Positions 33,310-45,948 of a stretch of DNA of 64,000 nucleotides are shown here, piece after piece (position 1 is the first letter of the stretch; each line of letters starts with the position of its first letter). The notes beneath the pieces were generated by a model. It made no database searches, was not told the DNA's origin, and worked only from the letters and a program-made list of their open reading frames with translations. Both the position numbers and the translations under genes were made by a program. Source of the stretch: Talinum fruticosum (taxonomy: Eukaryota; Streptophyta; Magnoliopsida; Caryophyllales; Talinaceae); contig JAITYX010000003.1 in NCBI GenBank assembly GCA_021018815.1, positions 8,120,501 through 8,184,500 of the forward strand, given 5' to 3'.

Positions 33310-34698
33310 TCGGCAGGGTCTTCTTACTTACTCGGACTATTGTCCGAGCTTATCGGTCCTGGTTGGAGGGCGGGAGCACCTTGTCCCTTGGCTTCTTCCT
33401 TTTTGCTCCTTCTTTCTCCTTCACTTTTTCTTCCTTCTCCCCTTCCACCTTCTCCTCGAAGTAGGTGCCTCAGCTGCAGTCTCCTCTTTTTATTCTTCCG
33501 CCTCTCCGGAAGGAGACTTGGCAAGGCTCGAGGACTCTTCTGATGTGTTTGAGCTCACCGGGTCCCGAGCCGCTCGGAGTGCCTTTCTTGGAGGAGCTCA
33601 ATCAACTCCTTCTGCTCTTTGACCAGCGCCTTCATCTCAAGGAGCACGTCTTGCTGCTCTCGGATTTGAGATTGGGCGGTCTTTTGGTTGATGGTCATTG
33701 ATCGAAGGACAGTCTTGAATGACGAGAGAGTGTCCTTGATTTTTGAGGACAGGGAGGAGAGCTTGTTTATCATTGTGGTAGACAAAGCTAGAGTTGCTTG
33801 AAGAGGAGGGCCTGAGGTGGAGGCACCACCAGGTAGATGAGGTAGAGAGAGAGGAGTTTAAGTTTGAGTCTAAGGCGGAGGAGAAGGTTGCCTTAGTTAC
33901 GAGCTGTGGACCCGGACACCCTGTTGGGTCTTCCGGTATCCATACCTAAGAAGTTCTTTTACGCCAACTCATATGGCAGCCTTAAAAACTGCGTTAGGAT
34001 CCGAGGGAGGGGAACTTTGAATTGCTTGAAAATAAAAGTAAGAAGAGCCCCAAAGAAGAGGGGTGGATTTCTTTGTCCGAGCTTGCACAACGGCCATCCG
34101 CTCAATGACAGTTGGAAAGAGGTATACTTCATAGCCCTCTAGAATGTCAAGGAGAGCTTTGAGAATCTTAGAGTTGGGATTCTCTTTGCTCGAATGCTGA
34201 GAGAAGAAGGTTCTCATAAGCGAGAAAACAAAGAAGACGAGCTTCGACTTCATCCGAGTCACTAAAAATTTTTGCGTGACTCGGGGATTTCTTTGGTGTA
34301 TTTTTCGAAGAATTCATCAAGCAACCTCGTTGAAAGGAATAGGGTTGTTGTTGAGGAAAAGAGAAGAGACTTTGAAAAGGCGGTGGAGGAGAGAGACATT
34401 GATTCAAACAACAATGTCTTGAACTCGGAGGTGAGAATACCTTCAAAGCTAGAAAGGTTTGAATAAAACTCGAAACGAGTTCGGGTAGATGAACTCGCTG
34501 AAATAGAGGAAATTGTAAACCCTCGTGGTTTTGATATGGTTCAACCACGAAAATTTTATGGTTGGGAAGAATTTGTCATCTAACGTCAGTGTTGGGTGAC
34601 AAGGATTTTTGAGGGGTTAGAAGGGCCTTCTTGGCTTTTGGTACGGGGCTTCTTGGTTGCGGAACCAAGAAAATCTGTGTGAGAACCTCTTTTGGCAT
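33310..34698 (-). pseudogene. Element F extra (env-like) ORF, N-terminal segment
   Basis: ATG at 34698 (MPK), frame shifted at codon 4 by one missing base. Readable blocks: VYNFLCFSEFIY-like (34520-34480), MRTFFSQHSSKENPNSKILKALLDILEGYEVYLFPTVIE (34220-34105), GKKEL (33960), then MSTTMINKLSSLSSKIKDTLSSFKTVLRSM (33785-33700) and a coiled coil SQIREQQDVLLEMKALVKEQKELIELLQERH (33670-33580). The Lys/Glu-rich tract runs to 33400 and GPISSDNSPSK leads into the G insertion. The coiled coil is the longest uninterrupted one of the family here. The protein continues at 22547-22340. Confidence 0.85.
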
Positions 34699-34730
34699 GT
34701 TTGAGGATTTTGGAGAAGAGAGGAGACGAA

Positions 34731-34832
34731 CTTTGAGAGATAGAGATAGAGGTTAAGATAGCTCGAAGAGAGAGAGTATAGAGTAAAAAGAAAATAAGAT
34801 AGTAGAGAGAGCCGAGAGTTGTCGGTGCTTAC
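34731..34832 (-). other. Possible leader intron, element F
   Basis: In element sense GTAAGC (from 34832) to CTCAAAG (34731), 102 bp, pyrimidine-rich; co-linear with G and H. Confidence 0.33.
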
Positions 34833-34960
34833 TTGAGATGTCTGTTGCTTTGCTTGAGAGAGACGATTTGTGCTTCGAGAACATTGAACTTGCTTGTGAG
34901 GTAGTATGCGAGAGAGTGAGTGAGTAAAGAGTAAAGTAGCGAAATGAAGGAAAAGGGTGT

Positions 34961-35088
34961 TATTTATAGAGAAAGAATTATCCTTCAGTATTCCATCCGA
35001 CCTAACTCTCCAATGATCGCCTTAGACCGGTGTGACTGTTACTGCTTCTGCAACGGTTAAAATTTCAGTGTTTGTCACGCAACGGCTA
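34961..35088 (-). promoter_or_regulatory. Internal promoter of element F extra ORF
   Basis: On the plus strand AACGGTTA at 35052-35059 and AACGGCTA at 35081-35088, 29 bp apart (antisense to the element). TATA box TATTTATAG (34961-34969) follows in element sense, 271 bp before the ATG. Confidence 0.65.
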
Positions 35089-35370
35089 GTTCTCCGATCA
35101 ATACGAGCGAAAAGAGAGAGAAAAAGAGAGATTTTAAAAGAAATTTCTGAAATTCTCCACTAATCTAGAGATATTTTAGAAGTTTGATGTCCATTTTTCT
35201 CAAAAACTAAGTCCGACTCATTAAGGTTTCTTAGTGACTCGAAACCGTAAGCAAGATAACTCATAACTCAAGTATCACTAGGTCAATCGAACTAATTTTT
35301 ATATTAAGCACGTAAAAGAAACATTTAACACATAATCATGCAAAGTAATTTTACTTAGAAAAACACATAA
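35089..35370 (-). other. Spacer between pol stop and internal promoter, element F
   Basis: Conserved family spacer without an ORF. It includes the block AAAATGGACATCAAACTTC (element sense), also found in G and H. Confidence 0.6.
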
Positions 35371-38300
35371 TCATACATTAATCATGCCAAGTTTGTTCCT
35401 AATAAAGCAAAACCGATCCTCACTAAGTGGCTTAGTAAAGATATCAGCTAATTGAAGTTTGGTAGGAATGAATTCAAGTTCAATATCACCTTTCTCGGAA
35501 TGGTGTCATAGAAAATGATACCGACTTTAATATGCTTTGTCTATTAGTGCTGAACTGGATTCTTAGTGATGCTGATTCCACTTTCATTGTCACACTTGAT
35601 TGGAATTGATTTGAATGAAAGTCCAAGATCTCTCAAGTGTTGCTTGATCCATAAAATCTGAGCACAACATGCTCCAGCTGCATGTACTCGGCTTCAGCAG
35701 TTGATAGAGCTACCGAGTTACGCTTCTTTGAGTGCCAAGATATAAGAGATTGACCAAGAAATTGGCATGCTCCTGAGGTGCTCTTTCTATCAACTTTGTA
35801 TCCAGCATTGTCGGCATCCGAGTATCTAGTTAGAGTCGGTTCGAGTCTTTTGAGTACCATAGACCTAGATTCCGAGTCCCTGCAAGATATCCGAAAATTC
35901 TCTTCACTGCAATGAGATGTGATTCTTTTGAATTAGCTTGGAATCTTGCACACAAACATACACTAAACATTATGTCCGGCCTACTGGAAGTAAGATACAG
36001 CAGAGATCCAATCATACCTCGGTAGAGTTTCGATCTACTCGCTTCACCTTTTTCATCTTAGTCCAGTTTTATACTGTCTGCTCATAGGTGTTCGTTGTAT
36101 GTTTTGCATCTTCAAGTTTGTACTTCTTCAGCAGTTCCTTAGTACACTTTGATTAATCGACATAGATTTCATCTTTGTCTTGCTTGATTTATAAACCAAA
36201 GAAGAAATTAAATTATCCCATCATGCTCATTTAGAACTCCTGTCTCATTAACTCGAAAAATTCTCGACAGAGATTTTCATTAGTAGCTCCAAATATTATA
36301 TCATCAACATAGATCCGAGTAATAAGAAAGTCTTTCCCCTTGCTTTTTATAAAAAGAGTCTTGTGAATCTGACCTCTTATAAAATCATTTTCAACCAAGA
36401 ATTGCTCAATCTTTCATACGAAGCTCCGGGAGCTTGTTTAAGACCATAAAGAGCTTTTTGCAACTTGAAAACATGATTTGAAAATTCCGAGTTTTCAAAT
36501 CCAGGGGGTTGCTCAACATAGACTTCCTCTTGAATAAAGCCATTAAGAAAAGCACATTTAACATCCGTTTGATACAGTTTGATATTCATGCTTGATGCAA
36601 ATGCCAATAGGATTCTAATAGCTTCAATCGTAGCCACTGGTGCAAAGGTTTTCCCACAATCAATCCCTTCTTCTTGATTGTAACCTTGAGCCACAAGTTT
36701 AGCCTTAATTCGACTTCCAACCCACTTTCATCCAGTTTGTTCTTGAAAACCCATTTGGTTCCTATGACTGGGTGGTCGGAAGGTCGTTTGGTTAGAGTCC
36801 GAACATGGTTTCTTTTAAATTAATTAAGTTCTTCTTGCATGGGCTCTACCCATTCAGGTTCATTTAGGGCTTCTAGTGCATTTCGGGTTTAGTTAACGAT
36901 ATGAATGCAATGAATACACATAGATTTTATAGAGAGGAATGAGTTCTTACCCCACTCGTTGATATCGGACAAGATGTTTTCGAGTGGGTGGCACAAAGCA
37001 TATTTGAAAGCTCTACACTGTTCTCCGGTTCACCAGATTTTAGGTTGAATTGGTTGATCTTCGAGTGGTCCGATCCGATTGAGTTTGCTCCTCCGATTGG
37101 CTTTCAGCATTCTAAGCTCGGTTCTTGAGTAGTTTCATTATGAGTCGGGGTGTTCGAGTTACTTCATTCCGAGTGACTTTTCCTTGACTCTTTCCGAGCT
37201 CATCTTCAATAAGGTCATCATCTCGGTTGTTGACTCACCTGGTTTTCCTCGATCAATCTCATCAAAAACAACATGGATGCTTTCTTTCACTTTGTTAGTT
37301 CTTTTCTTGAAAATGTGATATGGTGTACCATGAGATGAATAACCAAGAAAAATACCTTCATCCGACCGAGCATCAAACTTGGTCACGCGATCCTTACGAT
37401 TGTTGTGAACATAACACTTACATCCAAAGGTTTTGAAGTAGGAAATGTTGGGTTTCTTTCCTTTGTAGAGCTCGTATGGAGTTTTCTTCAGGATGGGTCC
37501 GATGAGGTATCTATTGAGTGTGTAGTTTGTCTGTGTTGATCTGCCTCAAGCAAAGAAATAGTAAGGTAGATCATGTTCAATCATCATTGTCCTTCCTATT
37601 TCTTCAAGAGTTCAGTTCTTTCTCTCCACACTCCATTTTGTTGAGGAGTTCTTGATGCTGAAAAGTTGTGGGAGATGCCATTCTTATCACAAAACTCTGC
37701 AAATTCCGAGTAATCGAACTCCCTTCCATGGTCGGTTTGAATTCTTTTGATCCGAGTCCGAGACTCAACTTGAATTTTCCTGCAAAGCTTGCTTGAACTC
37801 TTTGAAAGCTTCATTTTTGTGCTTAAGAAAATAAAGCTGAGGTAAATCGTGAGTAGTCATTGACAATCACAAGCACATATGATTTACCTTCGAGACTCTT
37901 GACAAGGATTTCACCACATAAGTCCATATGCAACATTTCAAGCACTTTGGATGTGGAAACAGTTTGGAGATATTTGAAAGATGATTTGACCTCTTTCCCT
38001 TTTCCGATGCTTCATAGATTTTATCTTTCTTAAATGCACAATTAGGCAATCCTCCGACTAAACCATGAGATGCAAGCTTCTTAATGGTGTGCATGCTAAC
38101 ATGACCTAGTCTACGATGCCATGTCTAAGAATCATCATATAGAGATGCTTTTAAACAAGATAAATTCTAACTCGGGTCGAAAGAGGAATAGTGTAGGTAT
38201 TACCCGATCTCTTACTTGAGAGCTCTGTTTCCTTGGTAGTTTCATCGGAATATAGTAGTTGGTCCGAGTGAATCTTACCTCTTGACCTTTGTCACACAAT

Positions 38301-38519
38301 TGAGAGATGTTAAATAGATTGTACTTCGAGTCCCTTGATAAGGTAGACTGGGCTGACCGGATCGTGTCCATTTCCAATCTTGCCTATCCCAATTATCTTT
38401 CCCTTGCTATCATCTCCAAATGTGACTTTGCCTCCCTTGTACTTTTCTAACTCGGAAAAGAGTCTTGAATCTCCCGACATGTGGCATGAGTATCCACTTG
38501 TCCAGTACCACTACCCGTT
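35371..38519 (-). pseudogene. Element F pol: PR-INT-RT-RNase H (broken)
   Basis: The protease reads W-T-S-G (38504-38493), the same Asp-less form as element A. Pre-integrase MHTIKKLASHGLVGGLPNCAFKKDKIYE is intact at 38094-38010. The integrase core shows RIKRIQTDHGREFDYSEFAEFCDKNGISHNFSA (37760-37660) with the glutamate block NGVWRER. RT runs from about 36720; [27 protein letters not shown] and [31 protein letters not shown] are uninterrupted (36694-36490), and the active-site Y-V-D-D is present (36311-36300). RNase H has MIGSLLYLTSSRPDIMFSV and KVDRKSTSGACQFLGQSLISWHSKKRNSVALSTAEAEY (35800-35690). Stop at 35373-35371. Best-preserved RT of the window, though still frameshifted. Confidence 0.9.
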
Positions 38520-40345
38520 TGTTCTTTTCGAACTACCTGTAAGTCGAAACAAACTAACCTTTCTCACTTCCTCTAACGAACGTAGTAACTCCCTTTAATG
38601 TGCTCCTTTTATGAGGAAGAAGACTCTTGGGAACCCAGATTTGAATAACTTCGAGTTTGGTCCGATTCCGAGTCTTCCTTTTGGAGAATTGAGTATGTGT
38701 CTCTTTCTTTTAAAAATCTTTTCTTTTATAAACTGGTGGAGAAGGCTTTCTCCTGTAAGTTGGTATGGGCTCAGTCCTCTTTTCATTCTTATGAATGGGA
38801 CCGTGCTCAGCCTTCCCGAACTTCATAGTTTTGTAATCATTTTTGAAAAGATCGAGTAGGAATTAAAATCAAGTCCTTCTTTTCTGGAGGAGACACATTG
38901 AGACCTTAAGAGCATGTCAAGGTTTTTCTAACCTTGAGTAAAACTTCAACACAAGTTCTTGAGACTCATTGAGCTTTTGCTTCGGATGCTCATTTTCCCT
39001 TTTAAGTGACTCGAGACTCAATCTCATTAGCTTGAGCACTAGTCTTGAGTTCTCTTAGAGTAAGTCTCGGTTTTTCTAATTCATTTTTCAAAGAAATGCT
39101 CTCGGAAGTGATAGACTCAAGTTGTTCTTTAAATTGAGAGGAATCGGAATTGGACTTCTCTTCCAAAGCATAAATATATTTCGCTAAATCAACTTTGGAA
39201 AACTTGAGGAAATATTCAATTACCTCCGGAGGATTCGGTTCGTCGATGTCTCGAGTCATCCGAGTCCGACTCGGATTTAGCTTCGATTCTGGTAGTGCCA
39301 TCGGACACTTTGAGTCATCTAAGTCTTCTTCTTCTTCGAGATGAATCTTCATCACTCCATGTGGCCATCATAGCCTTCTTCTTCTTTCTGTCCCTCTTTC
39401 TCCTTGGACAGTCTTTAACTATATCAACTTTGCTGCCACATTCAAAATAACCGTAGTTCTTAGTTAAAGATAATTTTGAAGGGGAAGAGTGTTTACCTTT
39501 TCTATCCTTCTTGTCCTTTTTGCAGAACTCTTCTCTTGGCCGTTTATCCCATCTCTTACGCTTTATCATTCTTTTGAAGCCTCTAGCGATAAGTGCCATG
39601 GGATCTTCCTTCCGAGTCGGATGAACTCATATTTTCTTCTCTCGCTTTCTAAGGCCTTCAGCGCAATATTGTTTTTAGTGCTGACCTCGGCGTCCTCTTC
39701 TTCCAGATGGATCTCATGGGTAAGTAGCTTCCCAATGAGTTCGTCTAACTTTAATAGAGAGAGGTTCCGAGCTTCTTCGATGGTGGTTACTTTTGGACCC
39801 CATCTTCTCTTGGGTAGACTTCTTAGTATCTTTTTACACATTTCCTCATAGGAGATCTTTCTACCCAGAGATTTGAGATTGTTAGTAATCTCGGTGAAGT
39901 GGATGAACATCCGAGTGGTGTTTTCTTCCGGCTTCATCTTGAATAGCTCATATTTATGAAGATATTGGCTTATCTTTGCTTGTCCGACTCGGCTAGTCCC
40001 TTTATATGTGTTGATAAGAGTGTCCCACACTTCTTTTGTTGTGTCACAAGTCGACGCTCTGTTATATTCTTACGAGCTGATGGCGCACATCAAAATGTTC
40101 ATTGCTTTGAAGTTCTTTCTTAACTTTTCGCCTCTTTAGTGGTGTACTCGATCTTTGCATTAGGCACGAGAATTGTTTCTTCCATCTCATTGGAATGTAA
40201 TTTCCTTCTCGTATGATGTTCCATACATCTTCATCGTGATCCAAGAGAAAGCATTCCATGAGCTTTTTCTAATGTACGAAATTTGATCCTTTGGTGGTCT
40301 GCTGGAAGATCTTCCTTCATCGAACTCTCCATTGTTATGAGCCAT
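38520..40345 (-). pseudogene. Element F gag (broken)
   Basis: ATG at 40345 (MAHNNGEFDEGRSSSR). Core WDTLINTYKGTSRVGQAKISQYLHKYELFKM and LRSLPKRRWGPKVTTIEEARNLS read through in one frame (40030-39770). The knuckle is YFECGSKVDIVKDCP: first Cys replaced by Tyr and the zinc-binding His by Asp (39440-39400). The basic run KKDRKGKHSSPSKLSLTKN precedes it, and MATWSDEDSSRRRRR follows where others have Glu/Asp, an effect of a local frameshift. Coiled coil LESITSESISLKNELEKPRLTLRELKTSAQANE at 39130-39030. Confidence 0.88.
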
Positions 40346-40390
40346 TTGATCTTTAGACCTTCGAATTGTTAAATCCTTTCCGAAAGGCTA

Positions 40391-40403
40391 GGCTCTTATA
40401 CCA
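40391..40403 (-). promoter_or_regulatory. Primer-binding site, element F
   Basis: TGGTATAAGAGCC on the minus strand, one mismatch from the initiator-Met tRNA site. Confidence 0.88.
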
Positions 40404-40405
40404 AT

Positions 40406-41882
40406 TGAAGGTTTGCTCTTAGAGAGTCTTAGTCACCCTAGAGGGGGTGAATAGGGTTATGAAGATATTTGAGCAAACTTAGAATCTTTACGCTTGAAAA
40501 GGATAAGCAGTGATTCCGAGTCTAGATTGGACATAGAAAAGTATGAACTCGAATTACGTGGAAACCCTCCTAGGGCGGAAAACCACGGCCAATGCTAATC
40601 CGAGCACCAAGTCAAATCCACTATTTTGAATCCACAAAATACAGTAGATAGACTTAACCATAATTGCTCCCTTAGACAATTCCATACAAGGTTTTCCTAG
40701 ACTTAGAAGTTCCCTTATCCGATCTAGTACTTCCTAACCGATGTAACCTTCATAGCTAGGGACAACCGAGCTGAGTTAACCCTTACAGCTCGGTTAGAAA
40801 GCAAGATCTTACAACTCAGAAAGATGTTAAGTACAGACTTGGAGTTGTAAGTAGAAGATTGAATGAGTATTATACAAAGAGATATAATTTCAGTAATGGG
40901 TTCAGTAATCTTCAAGTCTTGTGAAGTGGCTTCTATTTATAGATGACCAAGCAAATTAGCCGTTGTGACTATCTTCTCATTAGAAGTCTTACGTGATCTG
41001 TTGTAATGGTTCTTCGACTCGCTAAGAAAAGATTCGTTGAGATGTGAACATTGTGCAACGGCTCTTGACTCCTTAGGATGTCCCATTCCACTGGTGGTTT
41101 CGAAAAGTAGGGTGGAAACCACCATTGAGCTTAGCATTGAATATTTCCAGTTTTGGAAACAGACAACCCTCACATAGTGTCCGGGCCTTGGTCAAAAGTA
41201 GAAAAGCCTTGTCTGCTGGTGATTGACGACTTGAAGCTAGTTACTTTTGTAATTCAAAAATAGGATAACCTCGTTTAAATAACCTACAAAAGTAAACCAA
41301 TTTTGGTTCTGAAAGTGTAAAATACTTTGGTCCAAGAGTTGACATAGATAATAATTTAATTAAGATAATTAAGTGCATAATTACCTAAGTTAGAGAAGAA
41401 TGAAATTTTCTAAGTCTAATATTCATTTTCCTCAAATTCCATCTAAGTCGGTCTAGAGAAAGATCAAATTAGACGGAGAATATCATAGTATGAGTACTTG
41501 ATTTAGACAAATATAGTTCAAACAAAACATGCTAACTTAGAGAGTTGAATTAACGTTGTAATTCACTTGAACTTAGAATATGAAGTCGGACCTGACTTAA
41601 GAAGTGTTAGTGAGATTGTTTGAACATGTGATAAGTCCGAGTGTTGTCCGAGTGACTCGGAACCATTAGTGTGAATTGATGAGCAAGAGTATGCTTTCGA
41701 GTCGGTTAGAAACGAATGAAAACATATGCAATAGTATCCGTAACACTCAAAAAGTTTCTATGCAACTCGAGTAGTTTCGATAGTACTCGAATGACTTATA
41801 ATCAAAACATAGAAGAGATGAGGTTTGTACCTGATTTCTTGATAGTACTAAGAATGATGCACATTCAAAGCCTAAGTCTTTA
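40406..41882 (-). repeat. 5' LTR of element F
   Basis: 1477 bp, TGAAGGTTTGC...AAGTCTTTA on the plus strand (terminal CA changed to TA). TATA box on minus at 40942-40933. Target duplication GATCC follows at 41883-41887. Confidence 0.94.
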
Positions 41883-41887
41883 GATCC
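41883..41887. other. Target site duplication of element F (right)
   Basis: GATCC, pair of 20358-20362. Confidence 0.93.
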
Positions 41888-43448
41888 TTTAAGTGTTGCT
41901 TGATCCATAGAATCTAAGCACAACACGCTCCGGCTGCAATATACTCGGCTTCAAAAGTTGATAGAGCAACCGAGTTACGCTTCTTTGAATGCCAAGATAT
42001 AAGGGATTGACCTAGAAATTGGCATGCTCCTTATGTGCTCTTTCTATCAACCTTATATCCAGCATAGTCGGCATCTCGGTATCCAGGTTAGGGTCGGTTC
42101 CGAGTTTCTTAACAACCATAGACCAAGATTTTGAGTCCCTGTAAGATATCAAAAATTTCTCTTCATCGTAGTGAGATGTGAGTCTTTTTATTAGCTTAGA
42201 ATCTTGCACACAGACATACATTAAACATAATGTCTGGCCTATTGGATGTGGGATATAGCAAAGATCCAATCATACCTCGATAGAGTTTCGATCCATTGTT
42301 TTACCTTTTTCATCTGAGTCCAATTTCATGCTGCTACTCACGGGTGTTGTTCCATGTTTCACGTGTTCAAGCTTGTACTTCTTCAGTAACTCCTTAGTAT
42401 ACTTGGATTCATGGACATAGACGCCATCTTTATCTTGTCCGATTTGTAGACCAAGAAAGAAATTGATCTCTCCCATCATGCTCATTTCGAATTCTGTCTC
42501 ATCAACTCGGAAAATTCTCGATAGAGATTTTCATTTGTAGCTCCAAAAATTAAATCAATAGAAATCTTAGCAATAAGAAAGTCTCTCCCTTGGTTTTTAT
42601 GAAAAGAGTTTTGTCGATCTAACCTCTTTTGAAATCATTTTCAACCAAGAAACTGCTAAATCTTTCATACCAAGCTCTCGCGACTTGTTTAAGACCATCA
42701 AGAGCCTTTTACAATTTGAAAACAGGATTTAGAAATTCTGAGTTTTCAAATCCAAGGGGTTGCTCAACATAGACTTCCTCTTGAATTAAACCATTCGAAA
42801 GGCACATTTGACATCCATTTCATACAACTTAATATTCATGCTTGATGCAAATACTAAGAGGATTCTAATTGCTTCAATCCTAGCAACTCGGGGCAAAGGT
42901 TTTCCCACAATCAATCCCTTATTCTTAATTGTAACCTTGAGCCATAAGTCTAGCTTTATTTCTGACTACCATCCCATCCTCATCCAGTTTGTTCTTGAAA
43001 ACCCATTTGGTTCCTATAGTCGAGTAGTCGGAAGGTCGTTTGGTCAAGGTCCGGACTTGGTTTATCTCGAATTGATTAAGTTCTTCTTGTATGGCCTTTA
43101 CCCATTTAGGTTCATTTAGGGCCTGTAGTGCATTTGTAGGTTCGAGTTAATGATATGAATGCAGTGAATGCACATAGATTTTGCAAAGAGGAATGAGTTC
43201 TTATCCCACTGTTGACGTCGAGACAAAATGTTCTCGAGTGGGTGACTCAAAGCATATTTGGATGCTCTACCTGTTCTCCGGTTCACCGGGTTTGTAGGTT
43301 GAACTGGCTAATCTTCAATAGTGTGAGCTTGCTAAGTTTGCTCATTTGCTTAATTCTTTTATTAAAAACACGATATGCTTTACTCGCAAGATCAGTAACC
43401 TAAAAGATACCTTCATCCGACCAAGCATCAAACATGGTCAAGTGATCT
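41883..43448 (-). pseudogene. Element E RNase H and RT, 5' segment (broken)
   Basis: Resumes RNase H exactly where 20362 left off, with one extra GATCC. RNase H blocks (RKSTxGACQFLGQSLISWHSKKRNSVAL, CLCARF) run 41900-42240. RT (42270-43110) keeps MSMMGEINFFLGLQIGQDKDGVYVHESKYTKELLKKY in one frame, but the active-site box is destroyed (S-I-D-L in place of YVDD near 42560). A short deletion near 43350 joins the RT N-terminal linker to the integrase C-terminus (INK/RIKN-like). The segment ends at 43448, where plus-strand D sequence begins, so E's integrase, protease, gag and 5' LTR are gone. Confidence 0.87.
41883..43448 (-). mobile_element. Element E, 5'-side segment (truncated)
   Basis: Right remnant of E after the F insertion. 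About 4-5 kb of E (integrase core through 5' LTR) were deleted along with part of D's pol. Confidence 0.86.
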
Positions 43449-45416
43449 CTCACAACTTTTCAGCCATGGTCGGATGAATGTATCTTTCTAGTTTACTCAT
43501 AGTAAAGCATATCGCGTTTTTAACAAAAGAACTAACAAAGTGGAAGAAAGCATCCACATTGTGTTAGATGACATTGATCATTGAAAAACAAGTGAGTCAA
43601 CCTTCTCATATCCGAAACTCAATCGAGATGAAGATAATCTTGCTGAACCTAAGCTCAAACAAAGTCAAAAGAAAGCAACTCAAAATGAGACAACTCGGAA
43701 CATTATGACTCGAGGTTAAACCAACTCAAGAGTTAGCTCGGAATGCTTGAAGGACAAGCATATGAGCAAACTCAGCAAGCTCAGAACTACTCAAGATCAT
43801 CCAGTTCAACCTATAAACCTGGTGAACCGGAGAACAAGTAGAGTATTCAAATATGCTTCGAGTCACCTACTCAAGAACATTTTGTCTAACATCAACGAGT
43901 GGTGTAAGAACATGTTCTTCTTTGCAAAATCTATGTGCATTCACTACATTCATATCATTAATTGAACCCACAAATGCACTAGAGGCCCTTAATGAACCTG
44001 AATAGGTAGAGGTCATGCAAGAGGAACTTAATCAATTTGAGAGAAACCAAGTCTAGACTTTTACCAAACGACCTTCGACCACCCAGTTATAGGAACCAAA
44101 TGGGTTTTCAAGAACAAACTTGATGAAGATGGGTTCGTAGACAGAAATAAGGCTAGACTTTTGGCTCAAGGTTACAATTAATAAGAAGGGATTAGTTGTG
44201 GGGAAACCATTGCACCAGTTACTAGGATTGAAGCAATTATAATCCTCTTGGCATTTGCATCAAGCATGAATATTAAATTGTATCAAATGGATGTCAAATG
44301 TGCTTTTTGAATGGTTTCATTCAAGAGGAAGTCTATGTTGAGCAACCCCTGGATTTGAAAACTCGGAATTTCCAAATCATGTTTTCAAATTGCAAAAAGA
44401 TCTATATGGTCTTAAAGAAGCTCCTGAGCTTAGTATGAAAGATCGAGCAGTTTCTTGGTTGAAATTGATTTCAAAAGAGGTCAGATTGACAAAACTCTTT
44501 TCATAAAAACTAAGGGGAGAGACTTTCTTATTGCTTAGATCTATGTTGATGATATTATTTTTGGAGCTACTAATGAAAATCAGTGTCGATAATTTTTGAG
44601 TTTATGAGACAGAATTCCAAATGAATATGATTGGAGAGCTCAATTTCTTTCTTGGTCTACAAATCGGATAAGATAAAGATGGCATCTATGTCCATCAATC
44701 TAAGTATACCAAGGAGTTACTAAAGAAGTATAGGCTTCAAGATGTGAAACATGCAGCAACACCCATGAGTAGTAGCATGAAACTAGACTCGGATGGAAAA
44801 GGTAAAGGAGTAGATCAAAAACATTATAGAGGTGTGATAGGATCTCTACTATATCTCACATCCCGTAGGCCGGACATAATGTTTAGTGTATGTCCGTGTG
44901 CAAGATTTCAAGCTAATAAAAAGAATCACTTCTCACTCTGTAGTAAAGAGAATTTTGAGATATCTTGGTTTGTGGTTCTCAAGAGACTCAAACCTTACCC
45001 TTACTGGATACTCGGATGTTGACTATGCTTGGTTACAAGGTTGATAGAAAGAGCATATCAGGAGCATGCCGGTTTCAGGTTAACTGTTGAAGCTGAGTAC
45101 ATTGCAGCTGGAGCGTTCTACACTCGGATTCTATGAATCGAGCAACATTTGAAGGATCTTGGACTTTCTTTCAAATCTATCCCAATCAACGAGTGACAAT
45201 CGAGTGCAATCAACATCACTAAGAATCCAGGTTCAGCAATAAAAGACAAAGCATATTGAGCTCGGGTATCATTTTCTAAGAGACCATTCCGAGAAAGGTG
45301 ATATTGAACTTGAATTCATTTTTACAAAATTTCAATTAGCTGATACTTTCACTAAGCCACTTAGTGAGGATCGGCTTCGCTTTATTAGGAATGAGCTCGG
45401 AAGTATTAATTCATGA
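43449..45416 (+). pseudogene. Element D pol, right segment: INT tail, RT and RNase H
   Basis: Begins with a 20-bp integrase patch (SHNFSA) joined directly to the SDE-IFLVYSS block of the integrase C-terminus (43468 on). RT from about 43990 has KTLLAQGYN-like and [20 protein letters not shown] blocks; the active-site Y-V-D-D is present (44542-44553). RNase H follows (ATPMSSSMKLDSD, IGSLLYLTSRRPDIMFSV), with an internal deletion near 45080 removing the SLISWHSKKRNSVALST region. Stop TGA 45414-45416 after NELGSINS. Confidence 0.86.
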
Positions 45417-45948
45417 TTATGTGATTTTCTAAGTGAACTTATCTTGCATGATTATGAGTTATATGTTTTTTTTCTTTAATAATAATTTGTTCAATTAACC
45501 AAGCGAAACTCGGCTAAGAGTTATTCTATGTTTGAGTTTTACGAGTCACTCGTGAAACCATGCTCGAGTCGGACTCAATTTTTGAGCAAAATAGACATCA
45601 ATATTCTGAAATCATCTCTAGATAAGTGGATAATTTCAGAAATTTGTTTTAAAATTTCTCTCTTTTCTCTCTACCGCACGCATCGATAAGAGAACTAGCT
45701 GTTGGGAGAAAGTCATTGGAATTCTAATCGTTGGAGAGCGAAACGTCACACCTGTCTGGGGCGACCATTGGGGGTTCAAGTCATACTGAATATTGAAGGA
45801 CATTTCTTTTCGCTATAAATAGCATCCCTTTAACTTCATTTCGCTACTTTGCTCTCTACTTACATACTCTCTAAGCTTACTCACTCTCGCTCTCAAAATT
45901 CTCGGTGCCTACTTTCTCTCCATTTCTCTCTCTCTCGGATCTTCGACC
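45417..45948 (+). other. Spacer and leader between pol and extra ORF, element D
   Basis: No ORF. Contains the family spacer block, the internal promoter (45696-45822) and a CT-rich leader of about 130 bp, shorter than in F, G and H and lacking the GTAAGC...AG segment. Confidence 0.65.
45696..45822 (+). promoter_or_regulatory. Internal promoter of element D extra ORF
   Basis: Antisense motifs TAGCTGTT (45696-45703) and TAATCGTT (45725-45732), 29 bp apart, both explained by one C-to-T step at the CpG of TAGCCGTT/TAACCGTT. TATA box CTATAAATAG at 45813-45822, 136 bp before the ATG. Confidence 0.62.

Larger units (their letters stand above)
33305..41882 (-). mobile_element. Element F, 5' segment
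   Basis: Continues element F after the G insertion: extra ORF, internal promoter, pol, gag, primer site and 5' LTR. Right-hand flank GATCC (41883-41887) is the target duplication within element E's RNase H. Confidence 0.95.

Noticed and set aside
39489..39851. 120-codon plus-strand frame
   Set aside because: It is the antisense shadow of the gag core and knuckle linker of element F.
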